Shown: piece after piece, positions 1 to 8,242 of the stretch
Layout of the letters: each line of letters begins with the position of its first letter
Numbering within the stretch: the first letter of the stretch is position 1
Assembly (NCBI GenBank): GCA_018241995.1
Contig: JAFECT010000006.1
Span: forward strand, 186,001 to 250,000
Direction: 5' to 3'
From: Pseudomonadota bacterium
GTDB taxonomy: Bacteria; Pseudomonadota; Alphaproteobacteria; Caulobacterales; Caulobacteraceae
DNA length: 64,000 nt
Made by a program: the position numbers and the translations under genes
Notes under the pieces: generated by a model
Database searches by the model: none
What the model saw: only the letters and a program-made list of their open reading frames with translations
Told to the model about the DNA's origin: nothing

Positions 1-149
1 CCCGCGCGGCCGCGCCGAACCGCATGGCGGAGCCTTCGCCGAAACCGCCGCCGCCCATGCGCCGGGCGCGGACGCGGAAAGCTGAACGCGGTAAACGCCC
101 CCTTAATCGGATCGCGCCAAGGGTGGGTCCGACCCCCCGAAGGCCGTCT

Positions 150-833
150 ATGACCACGCGTATCCTGCACCACTTCACCCTTGATCCCGCGTCGCGCTAC
201 GCGCGGCTGGTGCTGGGCGAGAAACGCATCGCGTTCGGCGAGGCCATCGTGCGCTATTGGGAGCCGAACCCGGCCTTCGAGGCCCTCAACCCCTCCGGCC
301 TGACGCCGGTCCTGGTGGTGGGCGACCTGGCCGAGCGGCTGGTGCTCTGCGAAAGCCACGCCATAGCCGGCTGGGCCGAGGATGTGGTCCCCGACCCGCC
401 GCTCCTGCCGCGCGCCCTGCAGGACCGCGCCGAGATGCGCCGCCTGGTGCAGTGGTTCGAGCGCAAGTTCGACTTCGAGGTCAATGCGCTCCTGCTCCAC
501 GAGAAGATGGAGAAGCGCCTGCTGGGCCTCGGCTCGCCCGACACCAATGCGGTCAGGGCCGGGCGCGAGGCCCTGCGCAACCACCTGCGTTACATGGACA
601 CCCTGCTGGCCGAGCGCGACTGGCTGGCCTGCTCGCGCCTGACCCTGGCCGACTTCGCCGCCGCCGCGCACCTGTCGGTCTACGACTATTTCGCCGAGGT
701 CCCCTGGGCCGACTTCCCGGCCTGCAAGACCTGGTACATGAAGCTGAAGTCGCGCCCCTGCTTCCGCCCCCTGCTGTCCGACCGCCAGCCGGGCATGGCG
801 CCGTCCTCCTACTATCACGACCTGGATTTCTGA
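150..833 (+). CDS. fzlA: GST-fold cell-division protein, FzlA-like
   Basis: This 227-aa protein has an N-terminal thioredoxin-like half (begins MTTRILHHFTLDPASRYAR) and an all-alpha C-terminal GST half. It ends in an acidic tail, SYYHDLDF. In Caulobacter, FzlA is a GST-family protein that binds FtsZ filaments and sets the constriction rate, and alphaproteobacteria often carry it next to queG, as here. From memory, the residues important in Caulobacter FzlA are W38, E119 and D227; this protein has W37, E118 and D226, a constant shift of one. I chose the ATG at 150 because GAAGG lies 6 nt upstream and the GST fold starts there; the longer frame from 24 adds only a basic, proline-rich stretch. 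A generic GST is the alternative. Confidence 0.75.
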   Translation: MTTRILHHFTLDPASRYARLVLGEKRIAFGEAIVRYWEPNPAFEALNPSGLTPVLVVGDLAERLVLCESHAIAGWAEDVVPDPPLLPRALQDRAEMRRLVQWFERKFDFEVNALLLHEKMEKRLLGLGSPDTNAVRAGREALRNHLRYMDTLLAERDWLACSRLTLADFAAAAHLSVYDYFAEVPWADFPACKTWYMKLKSRPCFRPLLSDRQPGMAPSSYYHDLDF

Positions 834-863
834 GCCGGCGGCGTTCGCGCTAAGACCGCGCCG

Positions 864-1901
864 ATGCCCGACCCTTCCTCCATCCGCGAGCGCATTCGCT
901 CCGAGGCCCTGAGCCTGGGCTTCGACGCCTGCCGCTTCGCCTCGGTCGAAGCGCCGTGGGCGGCGGGCGAGCGGCTGCAGGCCTTCGTCGCGCACGGCCG
1001 GCACGGCGAGATGACCTGGATGGAGGAGACGCTGGAGCGGCGCTCCCACCCCCGCGCCATGTGGGACGGCGCGCGCTCGGCCGTGATGCTGGGGGTCAAC
1101 TATGGGCCCGAGACCGATCCGCTGCGGGCGCTGGCGGATCGCAGCATAGGCAATATCTCGGTCTATGCGCGGGGCGACGACTACCACGACCTGATCAAGA
1201 AGCGGCTGAAGGCCCTGGCGCGCTGGATGGTCGCGAACTTCGGCGGCGATCTGAAGGTGTTCGTGGACACCGCGCCCCTGATGGAAAAGCCCCTGGCCCA
1301 GGCGGCGGGCCTGGGCTGGCAGGGTAAGCACACCAACCTGGTGTCGCGCGAGTTCGGCTCCTGGCTGTTCCTGGGCTCGATCCTGACCACGCTGGAGCTT
1401 CAGCCCGATGCGCCGGAGGTGGATCACTGCGGCTCGTGCCGGGCGTGCCTGGACATCTGCCCGACCGACGCCTTCCCCGCGCCCTACCAACTCGATGCGC
1501 GCGCCTGCCTGTCCTACCTGACCATCGAGTTCGACGGCCCCTGGCCGGAGCGGTTCCGGGCGGCCATGGGCAACCGCATCTACGGCTGCGACGACTGCCT
1601 GGCCGTGTGCCCCTGGAACAAGTTCGCCCAGGCCGGGCGGGAGTTGAAGCTGCAGGCGCGGGCGGAGCTGCAACGCCCGGCTCTCGCGGACCTGGCGGCG
1701 CTCGACGACGCAGCCTTCCGGGCGCTTTTCGCCAAGTCCGCGGTCAAGCGCATCGGGCGTGATCGGTTCGTCAGGAACGTGCTCTACGCCATCGGCAATT
1801 CGGGTGAGTCGGCCCTGGCCGGCGTCGCGGGCCGGCTGCTGGAGGACCCGTCGGCGCAGGTGCGGGACGCGGCGGCTTGGGCCGTCTCCCGCCTTTCTTA
1901 A
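864..1901 (+). CDS. queG: Epoxyqueuosine reductase QueG
   Basis: QueG catalyses the last step of queuosine synthesis, reducing epoxyqueuosine at the tRNA wobble position using cobalamin and two [4Fe-4S] clusters. The 345-aa protein shows the N-terminal DUF1730-type domain with VDTAPLMEK (D135 is the expected catalytic acid). A ferredoxin-like first cluster motif has Cys at 189, 192, 195 and 199, and a second motif reads [14 protein letters not shown] short C-terminal HEAT-like repeat follows ([14 protein letters not shown]). Length and motif order are normal for the family. It lies 30 nt after the FzlA-like gene on the same strand, so the two are probably co-transcribed. A REP-like hairpin separates it from convergent gshB. 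Confidence 0.95.
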   Translation: MPDPSSIRERIRSEALSLGFDACRFASVEAPWAAGERLQAFVAHGRHGEMTWMEETLERRSHPRAMWDGARSAVMLGVNYGPETDPLRALADRSIGNISVYARGDDYHDLIKKRLKALARWMVANFGGDLKVFVDTAPLMEKPLAQAAGLGWQGKHTNLVSREFGSWLFLGSILTTLELQPDAPEVDHCGSCRACLDICPTDAFPAPYQLDARACLSYLTIEFDGPWPERFRAAMGNRIYGCDDCLAVCPWNKFAQAGRELKLQARAELQRPALADLAALDDAAFRALFAKSAVKRIGRDRFVRNVLYAIGNSGESALAGVAGRLLEDPSAQVRDAAAWAVSRLS

Positions 1902-1909
1902 TCCATGCC

Positions 1910-1994
1910 GTCACCCTCGGGCCTGTCCCGAGGGCCTATGGCTGGGCTCACTGCACATTGACCCTTGGGCCCTCGGGACAAGCCCGAGGGTGAC
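1910..1994. repeat. Nested inverted repeat (REP/BIME-like) between queG and gshB
   Basis: Two 27-nt arms (1910-1936 and 1968-1994) are reverse complements with one mismatch, separated by 31 nt. Each arm is itself a palindrome: CCCTCGGG, 5 nt, CCCGAGGG. The element fills almost the whole gap between two convergent genes and could act as a bidirectional terminator or RNA-stability element. It resembles repetitive extragenic palindromes; whether it recurs in the genome cannot be seen here. Confidence 0.75.
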
Positions 1995-2010
1995 GAGATG
2001 AAAGAGGGGA

Positions 2011-2958
2011 TCAGGCCCCCAGCTTCCGCTCGATCACATCCCAAAGCGCCGCGGCCGCATCGCCCGCGCCGAACCGCTTCATCTGCTGGGCGCCGGTGGG
2101 GGAGGTGACGTTGATCTCGGTCAGGTAGCCGCCGATCAGGTCGAGGCCCACGAAGATCAGGCCGCGCTTGCGCAGCTCCGGCCCCACCGTCGCGCAGACC
2201 TCGCGGTCGCGGGCCGTCAGCTCCACGGCTTCCGCCGTTCCGCCCTGGCCGAGGTTGGAGCGGATCGCGCCCTTGGGCGGCACGCGGTTGATGGCGCCGA
2301 CCACCTCGCCGTCGACGAGGATCACACGCTTATCGCCTTCGGACACGGCCGGTACAAACGCCTGGATCACCACCGGATCGCGCTGGATCGAGCGGTGCAG
2401 GTCCATCAGGGCCGCCAGGTTCGGATCGCCCGCCTTCAGTTTCACCACGCCCGAGCCCGCGTTGCCGTGCAGGGGTTTCAGCACCACGTCGCCGTGGCGG
2501 CGGTGGAAGTCGTTGAGCGCCTCCAGGTCGGCGGTGATCAAGGTGGGCGGCTGCAGATCGGGGAAGTGCTGGGCGAACAATTTTTCCGGCGCGCTGCGCA
2601 CCTCGGCAGGGTTGTTCACCACCAGGGTTTTGTCGGCCACCAGCTCCAGCATGTAGGTCGAGGTGACATAGGCCATGTCGAACGGCGGGTCCTGGCGCAG
2701 CAGGACCACGTCCACGTCGTCGGACAGGTCCAGCGTCACCGGCTCTCCGAAGGAGACGTGATCCCCCTTGGTGTTGCGCAAAGTCATGGGAATGGCGCGG
2801 GCGCGCACCCGCCCGTTCTCCAGCGCCAGGCGCTCCGGGCCATGGATCCACAGGATATGTCCGCGCTCCTGGGCCTCCATGGCCATCAGGAAGGTGGTGT
2901 CCGACTCGATGTTGACGGACTCGATCGGGTCCATCTGGACCGCGACGCGCAAGGCCAT
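2011..2958 (-). CDS. gshB: Glutathione synthetase
   Basis: GshB ligates glycine to gamma-glutamylcysteine with ATP, the second step of glutathione synthesis in the cytoplasm. The 315-aa protein has the classic start [16 protein letters not shown] and an N-terminal pre-ATP-grasp domain. The ATP-grasp segment contains [16 protein letters not shown], and the acidic Mg-binding end reads [15 protein letters not shown]. Length matches the family. It is the last gene of the leftward rdgB-hemW-rsmI-yraN-sirB1-gshB run, 57 nt after the SirB1-like gene. It is convergent with queG across a large hairpin. Confidence 0.96.
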   Translation of the reverse strand: MALRVAVQMDPIESVNIESDTTFLMAMEAQERGHILWIHGPERLALENGRVRARAIPMTLRNTKGDHVSFGEPVTLDLSDDVDVVLLRQDPPFDMAYVTSTYMLELVADKTLVVNNPAEVRSAPEKLFAQHFPDLQPPTLITADLEALNDFHRRHGDVVLKPLHGNAGSGVVKLKAGDPNLAALMDLHRSIQRDPVVIQAFVPAVSEGDKRVILVDGEVVGAINRVPPKGAIRSNLGQGGTAEAVELTARDREVCATVGPELRKRGLIFVGLDLIGGYLTEINVTSPTGAQQMKRFGAGDAAAALWDVIERKLGA

Positions 2959-3015
2959 GAGCCCTCCGGGGCAAAAGGTCCCCTGAGCTAGGCCTGCCGA
3001 CGGCTCAGTTCAAGC

Positions 3016-3831
3016 TCAGTTGAGGCGCAGACGCACCCGTTCGCGCGCGGCGCGGGCCACGGTCGAGGTCCCGGCGTCGATGCGCTGGGCGCGGCCCAGG
3101 GCCTCCAGGGCTCCGGTCAGGGCGCCCTGCTTCTCGCGCGCGGAGGCGACGTCGAGCCAGGGGCGATGGTCCTCGGGGTCGAGCAGGGCGCGGCGCAGGG
3201 CCGAGCGCTCCGCCGCCTCGAAGTCGCCCGACGCCAGGGCCCGGGCGAACAGCTGGTTCTGCAGCCGGATCAGCACCTGGCGGTCAGAGACCGGCGCCAT
3301 CAGAACCTCCAGCCGATCGGCCACGTCCGGCGTCAGGCCCGCGCGCAGCGCACGCCGCGTCAGCTCCGAGGGCAGGACCAGCCGGCCCTGGCTGAAGGGA
3401 TCCAGCGCCACCGGACCTTCCTCGGTGTCGACGCGGAGCAGGAAGTGGTTGGGAAAATCCACCCCGTCCGCCTTCAGCCCGCATTTGCGCGCGGCGTGCA
3501 GGTAGAAGACGCCGAGCGTCGCGGAGATGCCGCGCCGCCGCTCGGCCACGTCCACCACATCGGTGTTGGCCGGGTCGTCGTAGGTCAAAAGATCGCCGGA
3601 CAGGCGCATGTCGCCCGACAGCGTCTCGGCCAGGGCCTCGTCGGGCGATTCATTGTGCAGGCGCTCGGCCAGGCGCGCGGCGGCCGCCTCGGCCAGGGCG
3701 CGCACCGGTTGGGGGTCGCGGAAGGGGATGTCGTGAACGGCGCAGGCAATCGCCGCCTCAAGCAGCGGGAACTCGGCGTCCAGCGCCTCCCCCGCCTTCG
3801 TCAACACCCGTTCCGCCTCTTCGCGGGTCAT
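3016..3831 (-). CDS. SirB1-family protein (transglutaminase-like plus TPR)
   Basis: This 271-aa protein matches the SirB1 family. Residues about 35-190 form a transglutaminase-like fold, with the family segment RRRGISATLGVFYLHAAR and the His-containing PNHFLLRV followed by LDPFSQGR. Residues about 190-270 form TPR-like helices (FARALASGDFEAAERSALRR). The catalytic Cys of true transglutaminases is not evident, which is usual here. Its function is not established; family members often neighbour housekeeping genes. It lies 37 nt after yraN and 57 nt before gshB on the same strand, so it is probably part of that operon. It has no signal peptide and is predicted cytoplasmic. Confidence 0.88.
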   Translation of the reverse strand: MTREEAERVLTKAGEALDAEFPLLEAAIACAVHDIPFRDPQPVRALAEAAAARLAERLHNESPDEALAETLSGDMRLSGDLLTYDDPANTDVVDVAERRRGISATLGVFYLHAARKCGLKADGVDFPNHFLLRVDTEEGPVALDPFSQGRLVLPSELTRRALRAGLTPDVADRLEVLMAPVSDRQVLIRLQNQLFARALASGDFEAAERSALRRALLDPEDHRPWLDVASAREKQGALTGALEALGRAQRIDAGTSTVARAARERVRLRLN

Positions 3832-3868
3832 GACCTAAGCGTGCTCCCAGCCTCGCCGGACCTGCACT

Positions 3869-4273
3869 CTAAACGCGTTCGGCAAAGATATCGGAAACAT
3901 GTCGCGGAAATCGCTTCGGCGCCAGCGCGATCAGATGCAGACGCACGTCCAGTTGTCGCAGGGCCGGGCGCTTGTCCCGCAAAGCTCGCGCCGCGCGCAG
4001 CAGCCGCTGCTGCTGCGCGGGACTCAGCGCCTCCAGCGCATCCTCGAGGGTGGCGCGGCGCTTGACCTCCACCACCGCCAGCACCTTGCCGCGCTTGGCC
4101 AGGAGATCGATCTCGCCCTCGCGGGTGCGTAGGCGAAAGCCCAGGATCTGGTAGCCCTTGCACATGAGCAGCAGGGCCGCGATCCACTCGGCGGAGCGCC
4201 CGGCCCGGCGGCCCTGGCGGCCGCGTTCGCGGCGACGTTCGACCCGGTCCTGACGCTGCTGGGCGTTCCTCAC
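3869..4273 (-). CDS. yraN: YraN family protein (UPF0102), GTG start
   Basis: This 134-aa YraN/UPF0102 protein has a nuclease-like fold. It shows GRSAEWIAALLLMCKGYQIL, then REGEIDLLAKRGKVLAVVEV with the E-x-D...E-V-K pattern of restriction-endonuclease-like folds (EIDLL, VVEVKRR). The biochemical role is unproven. The start is GTG at 4273, overlapping the rsmI stop as GTGA, which implies translational coupling. The longer frame upstream runs through rsmI and is not credible. The rsmI-yraN pair is a very common arrangement in proteobacteria, which supports both calls. Confidence 0.9.
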   Translation of the reverse strand: MRNAQQRQDRVERRRERGRQGRRAGRSAEWIAALLLMCKGYQILGFRLRTREGEIDLLAKRGKVLAVVEVKRRATLEDALEALSPAQQQRLLRAARALRDKRPALRQLDVRLHLIALAPKRFPRHVSDIFAERV

Positions 4274-5133
4274 GCCTTGCCCTTCAGCTCCAGCGCCCGG
4301 CGGTAGAGCGCCTTGCGCGGCAAGCCCAGCGCGCGGGATACCTCCGATGCCGCATCGGCTGGGCCCATGCGGGCCAGGGCCTCGGTCAGCGCCGTGTCCG
4401 CATCCTCCGCCGAGGCCTCGGCCTCCTCGCCGGGGCCGACCATCACCACGATCTCGCCCTTCGGCCCATCGCAGCGCGGGTCGGCGGCGAGGTCGGGCAG
4501 GACGCCGCGCACGCATTCTTCGTAGAGCTTGGTCAGTTCACGCGCGACCCCCGCCTCGCGGGGACCGAACACCGCGGCCATGTCCGCCAGGCTCTCCCTC
4601 AGCCGCGGCCCGGTCTCGAAGAACACCAGTGTGGCGCGCGTGGCCTTCAGGGCCTCGAACAGGGCGCGCCGGGCCGAGGTCTTGTTGGGCGTGAAGCCGG
4701 CGAACAGGAACCGGTCGGTGGGCAGGCCGGACAGCGTCAGGGCGGCCAGGGGCGCCGAGGCGCCGGGGATCGGATGCACCTTCAGCCCCGCCTCGACCGC
4801 GGCGCGCACCAGCTTGTAGCCGGGGTCGGAGACCAGGGGCGTGCCGGCGTCCGAGACCTGAGCCACCACCTGGCCCGCCTGCAGCGCCGCGAGCACCTTG
4901 GGCCTGACCTGGTCGCCGATGTGGTCATCGTAGCGCTCAAGCTTCTTGTGCAGGCCGAAGGCGGACAGCAGCTTGCCGGTGACGCGGGTGTCCTCGGCCA
5001 GCACCAGGTCGGCGGCGGCCAGCACGTCCAGCGCGCGTAAGGTGATGTCGCGCAGATTGCCGATGGGCGTGGCCACCACATAGAGCCCCGGTTCGACGGG
5101 TCGGGGCGGCGGGGCCGTGGGGGTGGGGCTCAT
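4270..5133 (-). CDS. rsmI: 16S rRNA (cytidine1402-2'-O)-methyltransferase RsmI
   Basis: RsmI methylates the 2'-OH of C1402 in the decoding centre of 16S rRNA using SAM. The 287-aa protein shows the tetrapyrrole-methylase fold: GLYVVATPIGNLRDITLRAL, LAEDTRVTGKLL, QVSDAGTPLVSDPGYKLV and IPGASAPLAALTLSGLPTD. The C-terminal extension includes the helical segment ending LPRKALYRRALELKGKA. Its ATG overlaps the hemW stop as ATGA and its stop overlaps the yraN GTG, so the three genes are translationally coupled. Length is normal. Confidence 0.96.
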   Translation of the reverse strand: MSPTPTAPPPRPVEPGLYVVATPIGNLRDITLRALDVLAAADLVLAEDTRVTGKLLSAFGLHKKLERYDDHIGDQVRPKVLAALQAGQVVAQVSDAGTPLVSDPGYKLVRAAVEAGLKVHPIPGASAPLAALTLSGLPTDRFLFAGFTPNKTSARRALFEALKATRATLVFFETGPRLRESLADMAAVFGPREAGVARELTKLYEECVRGVLPDLAADPRCDGPKGEIVVMVGPGEEAEASAEDADTALTEALARMGPADAASEVSRALGLPRKALYRRALELKGKA

Positions 5134-6287
5134 GCGGTCAACAGTTCGGCTATCACACGGTCCAGCACAAGCCGCCCGGCGGGCATAGCGGCGATCCGGT
5201 CGCTGTCGATGCGCAGGAACCCGGCCTCGAGCAGGTCAGCGACCGGGGCTGTGGCGGTCTGGAGGCCCAGCGCCCGCAGCGCCGAGAGCGCCACGCCCTC
5301 GTCGATCCTCAGGCCCAGCAGCACCCGCTCCTCGGCGGCGTCGCGGGGGCTTAAGCGTTCGGCGACCTCGAAGCCCACGCCGGTCTTCTCCACCTGCGCC
5401 AGATAGTCCGTGATCCTGCGCGCGCCCACGGTGGCGGTGCGGGCGCCGTCCAGCACGACGCGCCCGTGTGCGCCCGGCCCGGCGCCCAGGTATTCCGCGC
5501 CGCGCCAGATCGCCAGATTGTGCCTTGAGCGAGCGGCCTCGCCCCGGGCGTGGTTGGAGACCTCGTAGGCCTCGAAACCGGCTTCCTCCAGCACCGCCTG
5601 GGTCGCGTCGTAGAGGTCGGCGCCCAGGTCGTCGTCGGGCGGGCGCAGCTGCCCGCGCGCGGCGGCGCGGCCGAAGGCGGTCGTGGGCTCGATGGTCAAC
5701 TGATAGGGCGATACGTGCTCTGGCGCCCAGTCGAGCGCCTGGCCGAGTTCGCGCCTCCAGCCTTCGACGGTTTGGTCCGGGCGGGCGTAGATCAGGTCGA
5801 TCGACAGGCGGGGAAAGGCGTCCGCTGCGGCCCGCGCTGCGCGCTCCGCCTCCGCTGCGCCGTGGTTGCGGCCCAGGAACTCCAGCGCCGCATCGTCGAG
5901 CGACTGCACCCCCAGTGACAGGCGCTGCACGCCGGCTTCGGCGAAGGCGCGGAAGCGTTCGGCCTCCGCGTCGGTGGGGTTGGCTTCGAGGGTGATCTCC
6001 AGGTCCGGCGCCGGTTCGAACAGGCTCTTGGCGGTCGCGACGATGCGGCTGAGCGCGGCCGGGTCCATCAGCGAGGGCGTGCCGCCGCCGAAGAAGATCG
6101 AGATCAGCCGCCGGGGCCCGATGCGACGCGCCTGGGCCTCGATGTCGGCGACGACGGCCTCGGCCAGGGCGGCGGCCTCCGCCTCGCGGCCCCGCGCGCG
6201 CACCACGTTGAAGTCGCAGTACGGGCAGATCCGGGCGCAGTAGGGCCAGTGGACATAGACGGCCAGGTCGGGAAGGGGAGGGACCAC
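5130..6287 (-). CDS. hemW: HemW (radical SAM heme chaperone)
   Basis: HemW is a radical SAM protein related to coproporphyrinogen dehydrogenase but thought to deliver heme. The cluster motif YCARICPYCDFNVV (CxxxCxxC) is present and lacks the fourth Cys of true HemN, which favours HemW. Later motifs are FFGGGTPSLM and SLGVQSLDDAALEFLGRNH, and the C-terminal HemN domain runs from about residue 300. The best start is GTG at 6287 (MVPPLPDLAVYVHWPYC), 5 nt after the rdgB stop, giving a normal 385 aa. The frame continues further upstream only as an antisense-type shadow of rdgB. Its TGA overlaps the rsmI ATG. Confidence 0.93.
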   Translation of the reverse strand: MVPPLPDLAVYVHWPYCARICPYCDFNVVRARGREAEAAALAEAVVADIEAQARRIGPRRLISIFFGGGTPSLMDPAALSRIVATAKSLFEPAPDLEITLEANPTDAEAERFRAFAEAGVQRLSLGVQSLDDAALEFLGRNHGAAEAERAARAAADAFPRLSIDLIYARPDQTVEGWRRELGQALDWAPEHVSPYQLTIEPTTAFGRAAARGQLRPPDDDLGADLYDATQAVLEEAGFEAYEVSNHARGEAARSRHNLAIWRGAEYLGAGPGAHGRVVLDGARTATVGARRITDYLAQVEKTGVGFEVAERLSPRDAAEERVLLGLRIDEGVALSALRALGLQTATAPVADLLEAGFLRIDSDRIAAMPAGRLVLDRVIAELLTA

Positions 6288-6292
6288 GTCAC

Positions 6293-6895
6293 TCAGTCGA
6301 ACAGGGCGGCCTTGAGCTTCTCGAACGCGCGCGCCCGGTGGCTCATGGCGTCCTTGGCCGTGGGGTCCATCTCGCCGAAGGTGATCGAGTGGCCTTCGGG
6401 CGTGAAGATCGGGTCGTAGCCGAAGCCGCGCTCGCCACGACCGGGGAAGGTCAGCGAGCCCTCCACGCGCCCCTCCACCGCCACCACCGGCCCGTCCGGC
6501 CACGCCAGCGCCAGGGCGCAGGTGAAGAAGGCGGAGCGATCGTCGGAATGGCTCTCTTCCAGGCGCTCCTCGACCTTGGCCATGGCGATGGCGAAGTCCT
6601 TGGTCGGGCCGGCCCAACGCGCCGAATAGATGCCGGGCTGGCCGTCCAGCGCCCGCACCGACAGGCCTGAATCGTCGGCAAGCGCCGGCAGGCCGGAGGC
6701 GTCGGCGGCCTTGCGCGCCTTCAGCACGGCATTGCCGACGAAGGTCTGCTCGATCTCCTCGGGCTCCGGCAGGCCCAGTTCGCCGGCGGCGATCACCTGG
6801 AAACGGCCTTCCAGAAGGGCGGCGATCTCTCGCGCCTTGCCGGGATTGTGGGTGGCGGCGACCAGTTTCGCGCCGGACGTCAGTTTCAGGGTCAT
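6293..6895 (-). CDS. rdgB: XTP/dITP diphosphatase (RdgB/HAM1)
   Basis: RdgB hydrolyses non-canonical purine triphosphates (dITP, XTP) to monophosphates and keeps them out of DNA. The 200-aa protein has the HAM1 hallmarks: [18 protein letters not shown] at the N-terminus, [20 protein letters not shown] in the middle, [20 protein letters not shown], and [11 protein letters not shown] near the end. It heads the leftward operon, with a 205-nt intergenic region upstream. In related genomes rph often lies next to it; here the neighbouring upstream DNA is a divergent small-peptide cassette. Confidence 0.96.
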   Translation of the reverse strand: MTLKLTSGAKLVAATHNPGKAREIAALLEGRFQVIAAGELGLPEPEEIEQTFVGNAVLKARKAADASGLPALADDSGLSVRALDGQPGIYSARWAGPTKDFAIAMAKVEERLEESHSDDRSAFFTCALALAWPDGPVVAVEGRVEGSLTFPGRGERGFGYDPIFTPEGHSITFGEMDPTAKDAMSHRARAFEKLKAALFD

Positions 6896-6935
6896 GTCTC
6901 GCCTTACGGGGTTTTAATGCATTGCAAAAGTTTAA

Positions 6936-6951
6936 TATCGTTTATCGATAA
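6936..6951. promoter_or_regulatory. Palindromic operator candidate upstream of the small-peptide/DUF2975 cassette
   Basis: TATCG, 5 nt, CGATA (6936-6950) overlaps the perfect palindrome TTATCGATAA (6942-6951) in an unusually A+T-rich stretch between divergent rdgB and the 7101 peptide gene. This looks like a dimeric regulator site, perhaps for the HTH protein at 7897. The link is inference from position only. Confidence 0.45.
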
Positions 6952-6996
6952 TTGGCATTGATCGCTAAACGGCGAAGGCATATTGATAAGCGGCAA

Positions 6997-7024
6997 GAAC
7001 GGAGCTGCACCGTTCCGCAGGTGC
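6997..7024 (+). other. Overlapping alternative stem-loops in a probable 5' leader
   Basis: GAACGG (6997-7002) can pair with CCGTTC (7010-7015). GCACC (7007-7011) can pair with GGTGC (7020-7024). The two stems share bases and exclude each other. They lie about 80 nt before the small peptide gene. This may be chance or a small RNA switch; no family is recognised. Confidence 0.25.
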
Positions 7025-7100
7025 GAAATATGACACCCAATTAATGTTGCGGCGCACAATCGATCCTCCCCGGTCGGTTGAACTTATAGGAGCTTAGGAC

Positions 7101-7217
7101 ATGACCTACCCGGTCGCTACGAGCCTCGTTGGAAAGATCGGCATGAGCCTGGTCTACGCCGGTGTGTTCGTGGTCGTCGTCGCTGTCGGCGCGACGCCCT
7201 TCCTGCACGCGCTTTGA
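7101..7217 (+). CDS. Small single-span membrane peptide (38 aa)
   Basis: This short ORF encodes 38 aa beginning MTYPVATSLVGKIG. Residues about 15-34 form one hydrophobic segment (SLVYAGVFVVVVAVGATPF). An AGGAG-type Shine-Dalgarno sits 10-14 nt before the ATG (ATAGGAGCTTAGGAC), which is the main reason to believe it. It follows the A+T-rich palindrome region and precedes the DUF2975/HTH pair by 141 nt containing two hairpins. I do not recognise a family. It could be a small regulator of the cassette or a stand-alone membrane peptide. Confidence 0.55.
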   Translation: MTYPVATSLVGKIGMSLVYAGVFVVVVAVGATPFLHAL

Positions 7218-7241
7218 TCCTGCGATGATCTCGCGCATTCT

Positions 7242-7321
7242 CGCCTGACCGCCCGAACAAGATCCGATCAAGGACACGGGCCGGTCAGGCGAACGAGGCT
7301 TCCCGTCCGAATGAGGAAGCC
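7242..7321 (+). other. Two consecutive stem-loops between the peptide gene and DUF2975
   Basis: The first stem is CGCCTGACCG (7242-7251) with CGGTCAGGCG (7282-7291), a perfect 10-bp stem with a 30-nt loop. The second is GGCTTCC (7297-7303) with GGAAGCC (7315-7321). There is no T-run, so these are not canonical intrinsic terminators. They could attenuate read-through or stabilise the mRNA. Confidence 0.5.
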
Positions 7322-7358
7322 GTAACGGACCACAGCTCTGGGAGGGGCTGTCGATTCG

Positions 7359-7889
7359 ATGAGAGCGATGGGACCCGGCTCGGTTTCGAGCCTTCTGAAG
7401 ACCGCCCTGGACGTCGTCTACGTCATCCTGTGGGTCATGGTCGCCGCGGCCCTGCTGCTCGCCATCGTGGTGCTGTTCCTGCAAAACGATCGCCAGGCCA
7501 CGTTGCAGGACGGCGATTTCATGGTCCGCGTCAATGTCACCGGGCCACGCGCCTCCATCCTCCTGGTCTGCGGCGCGATCTATCTCTCGATCATCCAGTT
7601 CGTGATCGGACGCCTGAGGCGGCTGTTCACGACCCTGACCGCCGGCGACCCGTTCCATCCGGACAATGTCGCGCGCCTGCGCATGATCGGCATCGGCCTG
7701 GCGGTGCTGGAGCTGGCCACCGTCGCCCAGCAGGTCGGCACGCCCCTGCTGCTCACCGAGGGTGCGGCCCACCTGCGCATGCCGGGGCTCGACATCACCG
7801 CCTGGTTCGCCGTCATCGTGGTCTTCGTGCTCGCGGAGGTGTTCCGCGAAGGCGCACGCCTGCGCCGCGAAGCCGAACTGACGATCTGA
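7359..7889 (+). CDS. DUF2975 membrane protein
   Basis: This 176-aa protein has four predicted membrane segments: about residues 18-41 (VVYVILWVMVAAALLLAIVV), 66-86, 110-130 and 148-168. The layout and the central motif RLRRLFTTLTAGDPFHPDNV match the DUF2975 family. DUF2975 genes are typically followed directly by a YozG-like Cro/C1 regulator, exactly as here (7-nt gap). The molecular function is unknown. A purine-rich GGGAGGGG lies about 13 nt before the ATG. The membrane protein may modulate the partner regulator; that is inference. Confidence 0.82.
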   Translation: MRAMGPGSVSSLLKTALDVVYVILWVMVAAALLLAIVVLFLQNDRQATLQDGDFMVRVNVTGPRASILLVCGAIYLSIIQFVIGRLRRLFTTLTAGDPFHPDNVARLRMIGIGLAVLELATVAQQVGTPLLLTEGAAHLRMPGLDITAWFAVIVVFVLAEVFREGARLRREAELTI

Positions 7890-7896
7890 GCGCCCC

Positions 7897-8130
7897 ATGC
7901 CTATTCGCGTACAGCTCGACCGCATCCTGCTCGAACGGCGCATGTCGCTGACCGAGCTCGCCGACCGCGTCGGCGTGACCCTGGCCAACCTGTCGATCCT
8001 GAAGACCGGCAAGGCCCGCGCCATCCGCTTCACCACCCTCGACGCCCTGTGCCGCGAGCTGAACTGCCAGCCCGGCGATATCATCGTGTTCGAGCCCGGC
8101 CCGCCCGAGATCGACGACGGACCGGACTGA
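7897..8130 (+). CDS. YozG-like HTH transcriptional regulator
   Basis: This 77-aa protein is almost entirely one Cro/C1-type helix-turn-helix. Residues 15-40 give LLERRMSLTELADRVGVTLANLSILKTG, followed by KARAIRFTTLDALCRELNCQ and PGDIIVF, the usual YozG ending. An acidic tail ends the protein. It starts 7 nt after the DUF2975 stop, so the two are one transcript. The regulator probably controls its own cassette; the nearest palindrome is at 6936-6951. Confidence 0.88.
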   Translation: MPIRVQLDRILLERRMSLTELADRVGVTLANLSILKTGKARAIRFTTLDALCRELNCQPGDIIVFEPGPPEIDDGPD

Positions 8131-8242
8131 CCGGCCTTTCCGCGGTCGCGTCCAGGCTTCCGCTCGTCGCACCTCGATTGCCGCCCGCAAGCCTCGCCCC
8201 GGATAAGGATCGCCTCGCACGACCTTGGGGGGGTCAAGTCGT

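Noticed and set aside
24-149. N-terminal extension of the FzlA-like protein
   Set aside because: It is proline- and arginine-rich and outside the GST fold; ATG 150 has a better ribosome-binding site.
7041-8237. 398-aa - strand frame across the DUF2975/YozG genes
   Set aside because: Composition is that of a shadow (Arg/Gln/Asp/His-rich), with no family, while the + strand genes form a known pair.
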